Shown one piece after another: positions 41,621 through 49,953 of a DNA stretch of 52,022 nucleotides (the first letter of the stretch is position 1; every line of letters begins with the position of its first letter). The stretch covers positions 1 to 52,022 of the forward strand of contig CAMAYN010000002.1 in assembly GCA_945862285.1 (NCBI GenBank), given 5' to 3'. The position numbers and the translations under genes are program-made. The notes beneath the pieces are model-generated. The model made no database searches and had not been told where the DNA came from. It saw only the letters and a program-made list of their open reading frames with translations. The stretch comes from Akkermansia muciniphila (GTDB taxonomy: Bacteria > Verrucomicrobiota > Verrucomicrobiia > Verrucomicrobiales > Akkermansiaceae).

Positions 41621-44095
41621 ATGAAAACCCCGACGATATTTCTTCGCTCCATTACCTTCACCTTCCTTGGTTTGTCCAGTTTGATTCTCGCTGCTCCCCT
41701 GCCCAAGCTCAACACTTCTGTCGGCTCAGCTCAAGCCATCACGAGCAACGATCAACTCACCGTTACTACTGGTACACTCACACGAACATGGAAGCTAACA
41801 CCATACGGACTGCAAACCCTTTCCCTAACGTCCCAGTACGGTCAAATCCCTACGATTCCAGCAGTAAATTCCGTACAAACCGATTGGGAAGCTAAGGGCT
41901 GGATCGATTCTTCCACCCCCGCAGAGTTCGTATCACTCACGAGCCGTGAAAGCACCGACTCTCATTTTACTTCTAAACACTTAGAAGTCATCGCCGAGTT
42001 TCACTATTCCCAATCCAAGACAGCACTTCGATACGTCATCTGGGCGTATCCAGGAGCTGATGGCATTCGTACACAGCTTTGGATGAAAGATCTTGGTGCC
42101 GCAAACAACAAAACCGTCAAAGTCATTCCGCCGGATTTCATCGTTGACGCAGGCAAGTCCACGGGTACGGAAATTTCCCACGAGAAAGAAATCGTCATGC
42201 GTGTCGGCCCTTTAGACGCCGCAAAAAACTACAGCCTCGAGACGTTCTGTCCCGCAGGTATCGCCGCTACACAGGACATCACCGTCGCGAGCATTGATAA
42301 TGAAAACAAGATACTTGTGTCTGCTCCGAAAGATCCGTCCTCTCCCGCCCAGGCCAATCTCGCCATGGAGCTTCGCCCTAACAACTTTGTCACCCTTCGC
42401 ATTCGCAGCAAAGACAGCAAGACACCTGCTCGCATCTCCTCCGCTCGCATCGTCGAATCCACTGGAGCCATCGTAGCAGAAATCACCTCAGCTTCTCCCG
42501 CTGCCACAGGCACACTGCCACACAAACACAACACCCACACCAAACCGTCCCACCGCACCGATTGGTTGCCCGTAACTCCTCACAATCTCTACGCCATTGG
42601 CTACTACAACGACACCCAAAACCGCCACACTCCCCAAACTCCCTTGCTCCGTGCCGAGGCAGTGAACCACGGCATCACTTCTTGGGCGAGCATCCTCTGC
42701 CTAGAGCCAGAAATCTCATCCATCGCAGCTCTCGCGGTGGTCAAAGAATCGCACAAATGTGCCAATCAAACCGGAGTCGATACCGGCGCTTTCCTCGCCG
42801 ATGCCACTGGACTTACCATGACGGGCTTCGGTATTTCCCGCAACGACCTACGCACCAACGAATGGCGTTGGGCATGGGCCAACTGGATCATCGCCTATCC
42901 GACCTCTTCATCACCCGCCGCACTGGCGGATTCGCGCGAACTCGCGTTAAAAAAATTTCAACGCCTACGATATCCCGTCCGCACTGAACTCGACCTTTAC
43001 CTGAAAGCCAATACGTGGGGTTCTGGCATTGATGCAGAAACATCTGTGGCTCGCGCTGCGGAAAAAGAGGTTCTCGCAGAGATTGAATCTGTCGCCGATC
43101 TCGGACTGGAAACGCTACAAATCGACGATGGCTGGCAGAAAGGTCGCATGGCGACCAAGCCTCCTGCCCAGGCGGAATGGGAACCCCGCCCAGACTGGTA
43201 TCCGGAGGGATGGAAAAATGTCACTGCCGCTGCCGCCGCAAAAAAAATCGACCTCGGCATCTGGCTCGCTGCCCGCGCACCGCTTGATGCAATGATCAAA
43301 AACTACGACCTCGCTCACTTTAAAACATGGAAACTCGACTTCGCCAACCTCTCTACTTACGATGGCGTACAAAGTTACCTCGGAAAAGGGCGCAGCCTCA
43401 TTGAACACACCCAGCACAAGATACGTGTCAACTGGGACGTCACCGAGATTCCACCCCGCTACGGTTACTACTGGGCCAGCGAATGCGGAAACCTTTGGCT
43501 GGCAAATCGCAAGCCTCTGATGCCGACCAGCGTCGTGCCTAAGCCATGGCTGATGCTGCGTGAAGTTCGTGAAATCTCACGCTACCTGAACATCAACAAG
43601 ATCGAACTCCCCATCCAAAACTTCGCTATGGTAGATCCTAAAATCAGCGATGCTCATCTCCACTCCACGACATATTCCACCGCGCTTGGGTTTGCCGGAA
43701 TCCCGGTGTTTTTCCAAACTACTCGCCTCCTTACCGCACCACAACGAGAGGAAATCAAGGGACTCCTAGAGCGATACAAAATACATCGCACGGCCATGTT
43801 TCACTCCTACGTTTTTCCCATCGGCGACGAACCAGACAACCAATCATGGTCTGGCTTGCAATGGCATAATCCCGAAAACCCACAAACGGGCTACCTGCTG
43901 ATTTTCCGCGAAAGGCTCAATCAACAAGCCGAAGCCACTATTCCCCTACGATTCCTCTCACCCGGCAAAAAACTCACTACCGAAAACATCATCACTTCAC
44001 ACCGCTCTACCCACACTCTGGATGAAAAATCCGCCGCCACTTTCCAGCAAGATCAGGCGGGCGGCATCTTGTTTTTACAATACACGGTCGAATGA
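41621..44095 (+). CDS. secreted glycoside hydrolase of the alpha-galactosidase type (clan GH-D, GH36-like)
   Basis: An 824-aa exported enzyme. The signal peptide is MKTPTIFLRSITFTFLGLSS with cleavage near residue 25-30. An N-terminal beta-rich domain of about 400 residues precedes a TIM barrel with ETLQIDDGWQKG near residue 500, a motif shared by clan GH-D. WKLDFANLS near residue 570 is the usual position of the catalytic nucleophile (Asp in KxD). I could not identify the acid/base residue with certainty, so the precise activity (alpha-galactosidase or another alpha-glycosidase) is open. ATG 41621 puts the signal peptide at the N-terminus; the frame extends to 41570. It converges with the BNR_4 gene, suggesting a carbohydrate-degradation group. 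Confidence 0.78.
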   Translation: MKTPTIFLRSITFTFLGLSSLILAAPLPKLNTSVGSAQAITSNDQLTVTTGTLTRTWKLTPYGLQTLSLTSQYGQIPTIPAVNSVQTDWEAKGWIDSSTPAEFVSLTSRESTDSHFTSKHLEVIAEFHYSQSKTALRYVIWAYPGADGIRTQLWMKDLGAANNKTVKVIPPDFIVDAGKSTGTEISHEKEIVMRVGPLDAAKNYSLETFCPAGIAATQDITVASIDNENKILVSAPKDPSSPAQANLAMELRPNNFVTLRIRSKDSKTPARISSARIVESTGAIVAEITSASPAATGTLPHKHNTHTKPSHRTDWLPVTPHNLYAIGYYNDTQNRHTPQTPLLRAEAVNHGITSWASILCLEPEISSIAALAVVKESHKCANQTGVDTGAFLADATGLTMTGFGISRNDLRTNEWRWAWANWIIAYPTSSSPAALADSRELALKKFQRLRYPVRTELDLYLKANTWGSGIDAETSVARAAEKEVLAEIESVADLGLETLQIDDGWQKGRMATKPPAQAEWEPRPDWYPEGWKNVTAAAAAKKIDLGIWLAARAPLDAMIKNYDLAHFKTWKLDFANLSTYDGVQSYLGKGRSLIEHTQHKIRVNWDVTEIPPRYGYYWASECGNLWLANRKPLMPTSVVPKPWLMLREVREISRYLNINKIELPIQNFAMVDPKISDAHLHSTTYSTALGFAGIPVFFQTTRLLTAPQREEIKGLLERYKIHRTAMFHSYVFPIGDEPDNQSWSGLQWHNPENPQTGYLLIFRERLNQQAEATIPLRFLSPGKKLTTENIITSHRSTHTLDEKSAATFQQDQAGGILFLQYTVE

Positions 44096-44130
44096 TCGAA
44101 ACGTCATTCCCCGCAAAAAAACTCAGAAAA

Positions 44131-45486
44131 TCAATCGTCGGCAATTTGATAGACGCGTAACATCGATGGCTCAGGCCATGGCTCCGGGCGCGGCAAGTCG
44201 CGGTTCGCGGGCAATGTTTCCCATCGTAACATGTAGCTCGTTTTCGCACGAGGACTGCGACCGCTATCACGCGCGCTACGCAGCTCTAATCCAGGGAAAC
44301 TTCCCTCGATCTTAGAAATGTTAGATGTCTTTGTCGGCTTTGTGATTTTCCCAACCGCCTTGAGTGTTTGCGGATCCAACTGCCAAGTGCCGTTTCCAAA
44401 TTTCTGATGCCGATAACTTTGCGTGAAAATTCCATTCGCAACCACGACCACAGCACCTAAATGAATGCCGAAGTGCAGCGAGCCGCCACCAGAAAAATCC
44501 CAGTGCCACGGCCAATCAGCAATTTGAGAAAATTTCCATTCACCCTTCTCCCACCGTGCATTCCATGGCTGGGTATGACCTTGCGCATCATTTTTATGAT
44601 AACTCAGGATCACATTCTTTTTGTCATCAAAGCCGATTTTATGGTTGCCATTGATGATACCCCCTTGCACCGGAATGGGATCGACCACTGCACCATCCTG
44701 CAACCGAATCGGCAGACGAAGGTTTTTTCCTCCTGCCGTTTCCCAATCGATAAAATTTTTGCTGCGGGCATAGCTCAAATCGTGATTCGTCGAGGCATCC
44801 GAGGTCTCGCGCCATACCCATGACAAATGGAAATATCCGTCCGGACCAAGTGTTGGACCAGAGAAATAGGCATTGCGTTGACCTTCGCCATCGGTCAACG
44901 GATGCTCCAGCAAGCGCTTCCATGTTTGCGTTTTGAGATCGTACTGATTGATGATCTGATTGCCATTACCGCTGCCGCCATCGCGATACATAAAAATGAG
45001 TTTCCCTTCCGGTCCACGCAAAAATTTCGGATAGGTCGTGCGCTCTTCCTGCTCGCCAACCATCGAATTGATCCGGATCAAACTCTTCGCATCGAATGGC
45101 TTTTCACTACGAAAATAATTCAATGGCACGCAATGCATATCGCCACTTAAATGAAGATAACCATCGTCATCGAGCGTCATCGTCAAATAATTGTGACTGT
45201 CCCAGACGGTAGTAATCGGCAACTTCGTGAAGTCCCACGTTTTTTCCTCCAACTTCCGCTGCGCCACGGTCAATTGACGTTTGTCATCATAGAATGCCAC
45301 AAACTGATGCGGAGCATGCGTCAGCAAACAGAAATCCACCGGATGCGCCGACCACACCGGGGCAATATCAATCGACTCGATCACCTCAGAAGCACGCACC
45401 CTCCCCTCATAAGAGAAAAGCGCCGCTAGGATGATGAGCAAGCTCGCACGAAATCCCTTCCTGCATTGAGCGAATCTTTTTTCCAT
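44131..45486 (-). CDS. secreted BNR_4-domain protein (lyase or sialidase-fold glycan-active)
   Basis: A 451-aa secreted protein with a signal peptide (RASLLIILAALFSYEGRVRA). The rest fits the BNR_4 (PF15892) seven-bladed propeller: HNYLTMTLDDDGYLHLSGDM, GYFHLSWVWRET and NGNHKIGFDDKKNVILSYH, each typical of blades of these proteins. Propellers of this kind are found in PL24 and PL25 ulvan lyases and in other glycan-active proteins, but no catalytic residue can be fixed here. The ATG at 45486 is chosen; a GTG lies one codon upstream. It is divergent from the pectin-lyase-fold gene and convergent with the GH36-like gene, which suggests one polysaccharide target. Confidence 0.78.
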   Translation of the reverse strand: MEKRFAQCRKGFRASLLIILAALFSYEGRVRASEVIESIDIAPVWSAHPVDFCLLTHAPHQFVAFYDDKRQLTVAQRKLEEKTWDFTKLPITTVWDSHNYLTMTLDDDGYLHLSGDMHCVPLNYFRSEKPFDAKSLIRINSMVGEQEERTTYPKFLRGPEGKLIFMYRDGGSGNGNQIINQYDLKTQTWKRLLEHPLTDGEGQRNAYFSGPTLGPDGYFHLSWVWRETSDASTNHDLSYARSKNFIDWETAGGKNLRLPIRLQDGAVVDPIPVQGGIINGNHKIGFDDKKNVILSYHKNDAQGHTQPWNARWEKGEWKFSQIADWPWHWDFSGGGSLHFGIHLGAVVVVANGIFTQSYRHQKFGNGTWQLDPQTLKAVGKITKPTKTSNISKIEGSFPGLELRSARDSGRSPRAKTSYMLRWETLPANRDLPRPEPWPEPSMLRVYQIADD

Positions 45487-45546
45487 CACAAAAATACGGC
45501 ATCTCCACCATCAAACTTGCAGTGTGTGTCATCGAAATACGAAATC

Positions 45547-47166
45547 ATGATACTGAAAATGATGACCATTGAAACATCGACGCCTCATGCAGCGTTGCTA
45601 TCTTTACATCCAAAAACCATCACTGTGAAACTTCCATACCTGCCATGCATCATCCCCTCCTTCCCCATCATCCTTGGTTTTTTGTTTCTCACAGCAAAAA
45701 TCGCAGTCGCAGAAAGCATCGTTACCTACGAGGAATTCGGCGCTAAGGGCGACGGCATCACCGATGACCTTCCTGCCATTTGCCAAGCGCACGAACACGC
45801 CAACAAAAATAACCTTGCCGTGAAATCCAAAGCCGATGCGACATATCACCTCGGGAGTAAACCGCTCACAGCAATCATTGCTACCGATACCGATTGGAAT
45901 TCATCGCGTTTTATCATTGATGACACTGCCGCATCGATCAACTCTAACAAACCGATCTTTGATGTTCGATCTCTCTCAAATACCATCCCTCTCAAAATCA
46001 CCAACCTCAAGCGTGGTCAAAAGTCCTTAGCCGCTCGACCACCTACGGAATGCCTTGTATTCGTAGAGAACAACCAAAAAAAATTATACATCCGCAAAGG
46101 GCTCAATCAAAATAGCGGCTCTCCGCAACGAGAAGTATTCATCCTCAACAGTGACGGCAGTATCGCCGATGACATTGATTGGGATTACGATTCGATTACC
46201 AGCTTATCTGCTAACCCCATCGATAAAAAAACGCTTCTTCTCAAAGGTGGAGTTTTTACCAACATTCCCAATCAATTATCTCCTGAAAAAAATCCCCATT
46301 ATTGGCTACGCAACATTCGCATCTCACGATCCAAAACTGTGGTCGATGGCGTTACCCTAAAAATTGCTGATCATTACAAACCCTCACATCCCTATCAGGG
46401 CTTTCTTGATGCGAGCCGCTGCGCGAAAATCGTTTTTCGCAATTGCACTATCGACGCGCGAAAGTATTACAAAAAAATTGGCAGTGCAGGAAAATCCGTG
46501 CCCATGGGTACCTACGGCTACAGTGCCAATCTCGTCAGCGACTTCCGGATGATCAATTGCCGCATGGGCAACGACATACAAGATCAAAATCTTTGGGGCA
46601 TTGTAGGAACCAACTTCATGAAAAATTTTCTCGTCGAAGATTGTTCTCTGAATCGCGTGGATGTACACCAAGGAGTGTCCGGCAAATACATCATCCGTCG
46701 CACCACGCTGGGACACGCGGGACTCAACGCCGTCGGGCGCGGTGAACTCATCGTGGAAGATTCCACGATCCACGGAGCAAACCTTGTGAGATTCCGCGAA
46801 GACTATGGCTCCACATGGGAAGGTGATGTCTCGATTAGCAACTCCAAATGGATTCCCAAATCAGATGGCTTTAGCCAACTTGCAATCTTTGGTATATCAA
46901 ACACCGAAACCCACGACTTTGGCTACCCATGCTACATGCCGCAAAACATCAAGATTGATGGACTCTCGATCGACGACTCTCGGCACGGAAAAAATTACCA
47001 AGGCCCCTCCTTTTTTGGTAATCCACTCGGAAAATCTACAACCAAACCACCCTTTCCCATGCATCGCACAAAATCGATCGAAGTGAAAAATTTTTCCACA
47101 TCAAGCAAGCTTCCCTTTCGCATCAGTGACAATCCCTCTGTCTCGGATGCCATCAAAGTTCGCTAA
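45547..47166 (+). CDS. secreted pectin-lyase-fold protein (right-handed beta-helix)
   Basis: A 539-aa exported protein. Early in the mature part EEFGAKGDGITDDLPAICQA is the typical start of the Pectate_lyase_3/GH28-like superfamily. The later region repeats parallel-helix turns, for example IVFRNCTIDARK, FLVEDCSLNRVDVHQG, YIIRRTTLGHAG and LIVEDSTIHG. The hydrophobic segment LPYLPCIIPSFPIILGFLFL is a signal or membrane anchor around residue 30-50, preceded by an unusually long N-terminus; starts at 45547, 45559 or 45562 are all possible. It probably cleaves or binds a polysaccharide. It is transcribed away from the BNR_4 gene. Confidence 0.75.
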   Translation: MILKMMTIETSTPHAALLSLHPKTITVKLPYLPCIIPSFPIILGFLFLTAKIAVAESIVTYEEFGAKGDGITDDLPAICQAHEHANKNNLAVKSKADATYHLGSKPLTAIIATDTDWNSSRFIIDDTAASINSNKPIFDVRSLSNTIPLKITNLKRGQKSLAARPPTECLVFVENNQKKLYIRKGLNQNSGSPQREVFILNSDGSIADDIDWDYDSITSLSANPIDKKTLLLKGGVFTNIPNQLSPEKNPHYWLRNIRISRSKTVVDGVTLKIADHYKPSHPYQGFLDASRCAKIVFRNCTIDARKYYKKIGSAGKSVPMGTYGYSANLVSDFRMINCRMGNDIQDQNLWGIVGTNFMKNFLVEDCSLNRVDVHQGVSGKYIIRRTTLGHAGLNAVGRGELIVEDSTIHGANLVRFREDYGSTWEGDVSISNSKWIPKSDGFSQLAIFGISNTETHDFGYPCYMPQNIKIDGLSIDDSRHGKNYQGPSFFGNPLGKSTTKPPFPMHRTKSIEVKNFSTSSKLPFRISDNPSVSDAIKVR

Positions 47167-47205
47167 AATTACGCAATCGCGATTCAACGCAACAGCCACA
47201 ATCAT

Positions 47206-47634
47206 TCATTCAAGATCTATCACCTCACCTCGATAAATGATTCTATCAATCTGGTATTTTTTGAAGAAGCGATCCCAGTAACTAACATTATTTAGCAGAG
47301 CATCCACGTCTTCGCGCGTAATCCCTTTTCGCTCACCTGCGGCAATGAATAGGATGAAATCATCATCGCTCAGGCCAAGCGACGGGGCAGAGAGATGACG
47401 CTGCGCCTCCAAATGATATCGATATTTCCATAAACCAAGATGACTCAGCACTTGCGGTAGGGGCAAAGCCTTACCCCTCGGCAGGGTGGAGATTTTGTAT
47501 GGTAAGCCATCGATGGAAGATTGGGGAACTAGGGAAATTCTTGGTTTAATTTCTGGTGATTGTACCACGCTAGGTGAACTGCTACACGCGTTGATCAACC
47601 AAGCTAGCAAGCATACGGAAAATGATTTTTTCAT
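47206..47634 (-). CDS. small lipoprotein of unknown function
   Basis: A 142-aa protein with a lipobox (LINAC, Cys at about residue 17) after a hydrophobic N-terminus, so probably lipidated. The mature part has LGLSDDDFILFIAAGERKGI and TREDVDALLNNVSYWDRFFK, an amphipathic helical region. I recognise no family. ATG 47634 is used; a GTG lies two codons earlier. It lies 6 bp downstream of the next gene and is probably co-transcribed with it. Confidence 0.6.
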   Translation of the reverse strand: MKKSFSVCLLAWLINACSSSPSVVQSPEIKPRISLVPQSSIDGLPYKISTLPRGKALPLPQVLSHLGLWKYRYHLEAQRHLSAPSLGLSDDDFILFIAAGERKGITREDVDALLNNVSYWDRFFKKYQIDRIIYRGEVIDLE

Positions 47635-47640
47635 GATCAC

Positions 47641-47946
47641 TTATTGTTTCTGGCAAAAATACTCCGCTAGTTGTAACCATTCATCCGCTAGTGAGAGACC
47701 TGCGCGTGGGGTATTTCGCCGTGCCCGTTGGTACCAATACTGCGCGTTTCCTAAGTCACCCTCCTCGCGATGCAAGTAGGCGTGAATCCAGGCGCCATCG
47801 GGGTCGGGAATTTCTTGGCATAAATCATGCGCTCGATCCCAATTACCCGCTTTGGCATGCCATAACGCCAATTCGGGCGGGCGTAAGGAGGGCGGAACAC
47901 TTCCTCCACTGAGAGCGGAGGCGAGTAGGGATTTTGCGTCGATCAT
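47641..47946 (-). CDS. conserved small TPR-like protein
   Basis: A 101-aa cytoplasmic protein with the block ELALWHAKAGNWDRAHDLCQ and, further on, WIHAYLHREEGDLGNAQYWY. This pattern recurs in uncharacterised proteins of many bacteria and looks like one and a half TPR hairpins. The function is unknown. ATG 47946 is preferred over a TTG at 47958. The stop is 6 bp before the lipoprotein start. Confidence 0.65.
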   Translation of the reverse strand: MIDAKSLLASALSGGSVPPSLRPPELALWHAKAGNWDRAHDLCQEIPDPDGAWIHAYLHREEGDLGNAQYWYQRARRNTPRAGLSLADEWLQLAEYFCQKQ

Positions 47947-47980
47947 GGTTCGGAACAATGAGTGTTAGATGAATATTTTT

Positions 47981-49276
47981 TCAGCGAATGGCAGAGAAAA
48001 TGGTTGGATCGACCGTATTGATGAGCCGAATCGAAGTAGCCGTTGGTTGATCAATACGCAAGATTCGCCCCTCTGGTGTTTTTACCGCCACACCAAGCGA
48101 CATGTCATCTTCACTGCCCGCATGAGCGGCACCCATACGGGAAAATGCCTGGACTGCTGCTTTTGCGGCGGTTTCATCGTGCCATTCCGTTACCCAAATG
48201 ACGTGGTGGTCAAAGTCCGATGTCGCAAAGAGTCTCCATCGATCATGGCATAATTTTTCCGCCAAATTCCGCGCCTGAAGAGCATCGCCAAGCGGATCGA
48301 GCCACAGCTTTACACCCAAGGCTCCTCCGCTATCTTCTAAGATCGCCTCCCCTGGCGTGGTCGGCAAAGTAGCAACGGCTTCACGAATTTCTCGTTCATA
48401 CGGGAAAAGAATTTCTCCACTGCGCAAAGGCGGCTTGTGCAATGTTTTCATTAATTCTTCTCTCCCCTTCACCGCTTGGGCATCGGCGTACGATTTTCCA
48501 TCAATCGCCACGAAGGAACTCAAACCCTGCAAAAATGGCGGCAATGATAACAATAACTGCTGCGCTTCGGTATCTTCCTTGAGCGACATGAAACCTAAGG
48601 CACGAGCATTTTCCTGAAAAAATTTCGCCTCCGCCGCAGCGGCAACGCCACTATGAAGCGCCTCCCGCGTGCGCATCGATTCATCATCGATCTCACGCGA
48701 CGGCGGGAAGTGTTGCTGCAATAAAATCCTCGTCAGGAGTTTCAAGAGCGACGCTTGATCGGCTACATTACTCTCCTGATAGCGATCCGTCACCCATCCT
48801 TCGCCCGATGTTTCATCAAACCACGTGCGAGCACCGACTGCGCGTAAAGCAGCCCACTGTTGGCCGAAGCGATCTTCCATCCCTAACCAGCCGATGAGTT
48901 GATAGGCGGTATTCCGATCCTCCAAGCCTCCTGGTCCGAGCTTTTTTTCCATCGACGCGACAACGCGATCACGCAACTCCTCATTCGCCAATCGGTGAAC
49001 TATGGGAGTGCTCAGAAAACTCAAGCCCGTTTGGTTTTCCACACGAGTGACGGCATCAGGTGGAATGGCAAACTCCCCACCGCCTTGGGAAAGTGAACGC
49101 AATTTTTCATTCTCCGTTGTGAGCGCCTGAACTTTCTGTTCGAGTTCGGCAATCGTTACATGATCTTGCCGATCGACTTGCGCCGATTTTTGGCGATTAC
49201 TTCCATACAACCAGCCCGCAGCACCGACAGCAGTGCCCATTAAGCAGACCAAAGTCGATAGATGACGGATCGCCAT
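47981..49276 (-). CDS. membrane-anchored protein of unknown function
   Basis: A 431-aa protein with a single N-terminal membrane segment (LSTLVCLMGTAVGAAGWLYG) followed by a coiled coil (IAELEQKVQALTTENEKLRS). The rest is helical with alternating charged stretches, ending in a beta-rich domain (WRLFATSDFDHHVIWVTEWH, MSLGVAVKTPEGRILRIDQP). I recognise no family. The topology is probably inside-short, periplasm-long. It follows the next secreted protein gene by 4 bp, on the same strand, so the two may act together. Confidence 0.6.
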   Translation of the reverse strand: MAIRHLSTLVCLMGTAVGAAGWLYGSNRQKSAQVDRQDHVTIAELEQKVQALTTENEKLRSLSQGGGEFAIPPDAVTRVENQTGLSFLSTPIVHRLANEELRDRVVASMEKKLGPGGLEDRNTAYQLIGWLGMEDRFGQQWAALRAVGARTWFDETSGEGWVTDRYQESNVADQASLLKLLTRILLQQHFPPSREIDDESMRTREALHSGVAAAAEAKFFQENARALGFMSLKEDTEAQQLLLSLPPFLQGLSSFVAIDGKSYADAQAVKGREELMKTLHKPPLRSGEILFPYEREIREAVATLPTTPGEAILEDSGGALGVKLWLDPLGDALQARNLAEKLCHDRWRLFATSDFDHHVIWVTEWHDETAAKAAVQAFSRMGAAHAGSEDDMSLGVAVKTPEGRILRIDQPTATSIRLINTVDPTIFSAIR

Positions 49277-49280
49277 GAAG

Positions 49281-49850
49281 CTAACGCGATGGGTTTTGGA
49301 GAGTTTTCTTAAACTCGTTTTCTTCCAATGCAGTAGGCTTCGTATAGACTTCTTCTACCGTTTTCCCTGGCTTATGAACGATGGCAATGGGTTTGTTCTG
49401 TTTGCCATTCGCATCGTAAGTATAAATGAAACTGCGCACAGGAAGTTCCGTCTCGCCATCTTCAGCGACATGTTTGACACGGGCATCAAACATTTGCTCC
49501 GCACACAAAAGGCCTTGTGCATCGTAAGCGTAGCGAGATTTGAAAAGCATTTGCGTCTGTTTTCCATCGTAAATCTGACAGCCCAGTGGATTCCCACGGC
49601 GGTCAATTCGATAAATGGTCTTCATCACTAACTCCGTGGTGCCTTTTACTGTTACTTGATAGGTTAATTTTTCTAACAACTCCTTGCTCGGTGTGCGCAG
49701 GAAATAAGAAGTAGCGCCGTCTTTCTGCTTTACGATACGAGAAAACTGAACATCAGCTTCATTCGGATTCAGATCAGCCGTCGCCTGAGCCAAAGCCGCG
49801 TGAGAGGCAAAGATGCAACTAAGAGCAAATACGCAAGCTAGTGATTTCAT
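49281..49850 (-). CDS. secreted protein of unknown function
   Basis: A 189-aa protein with a signal peptide (MKSLACVFALSCIFASHAAL, then AQA). The mature part contains repeated beta strands with Asp/Gly/Lys-rich turns (YRIDRRGNPLGCQIYDGKQT, YAYDAQGLLCAEQMFDA, YTYDANGKQNKPIAIV), similar to YD/RHS-like beta-hairpins. I do not assign a family. ATG 49850 is chosen because it precedes the signal peptide. It lies 4 bp upstream of the membrane-anchored protein gene. Confidence 0.62.
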   Translation of the reverse strand: MKSLACVFALSCIFASHAALAQATADLNPNEADVQFSRIVKQKDGATSYFLRTPSKELLEKLTYQVTVKGTTELVMKTIYRIDRRGNPLGCQIYDGKQTQMLFKSRYAYDAQGLLCAEQMFDARVKHVAEDGETELPVRSFIYTYDANGKQNKPIAIVHKPGKTVEEVYTKPTALEENEFKKTLQNPSR

Positions 49851-49953
49851 ACGCCGCCATGGTAGGGAAAAACAACATCGCCACAAGTAAAAAATCGGGC
49901 ATATCGGCGCCAAAGTCAATGATGGGGCATAAAGGCGCGGACGCGGCTTTTGA

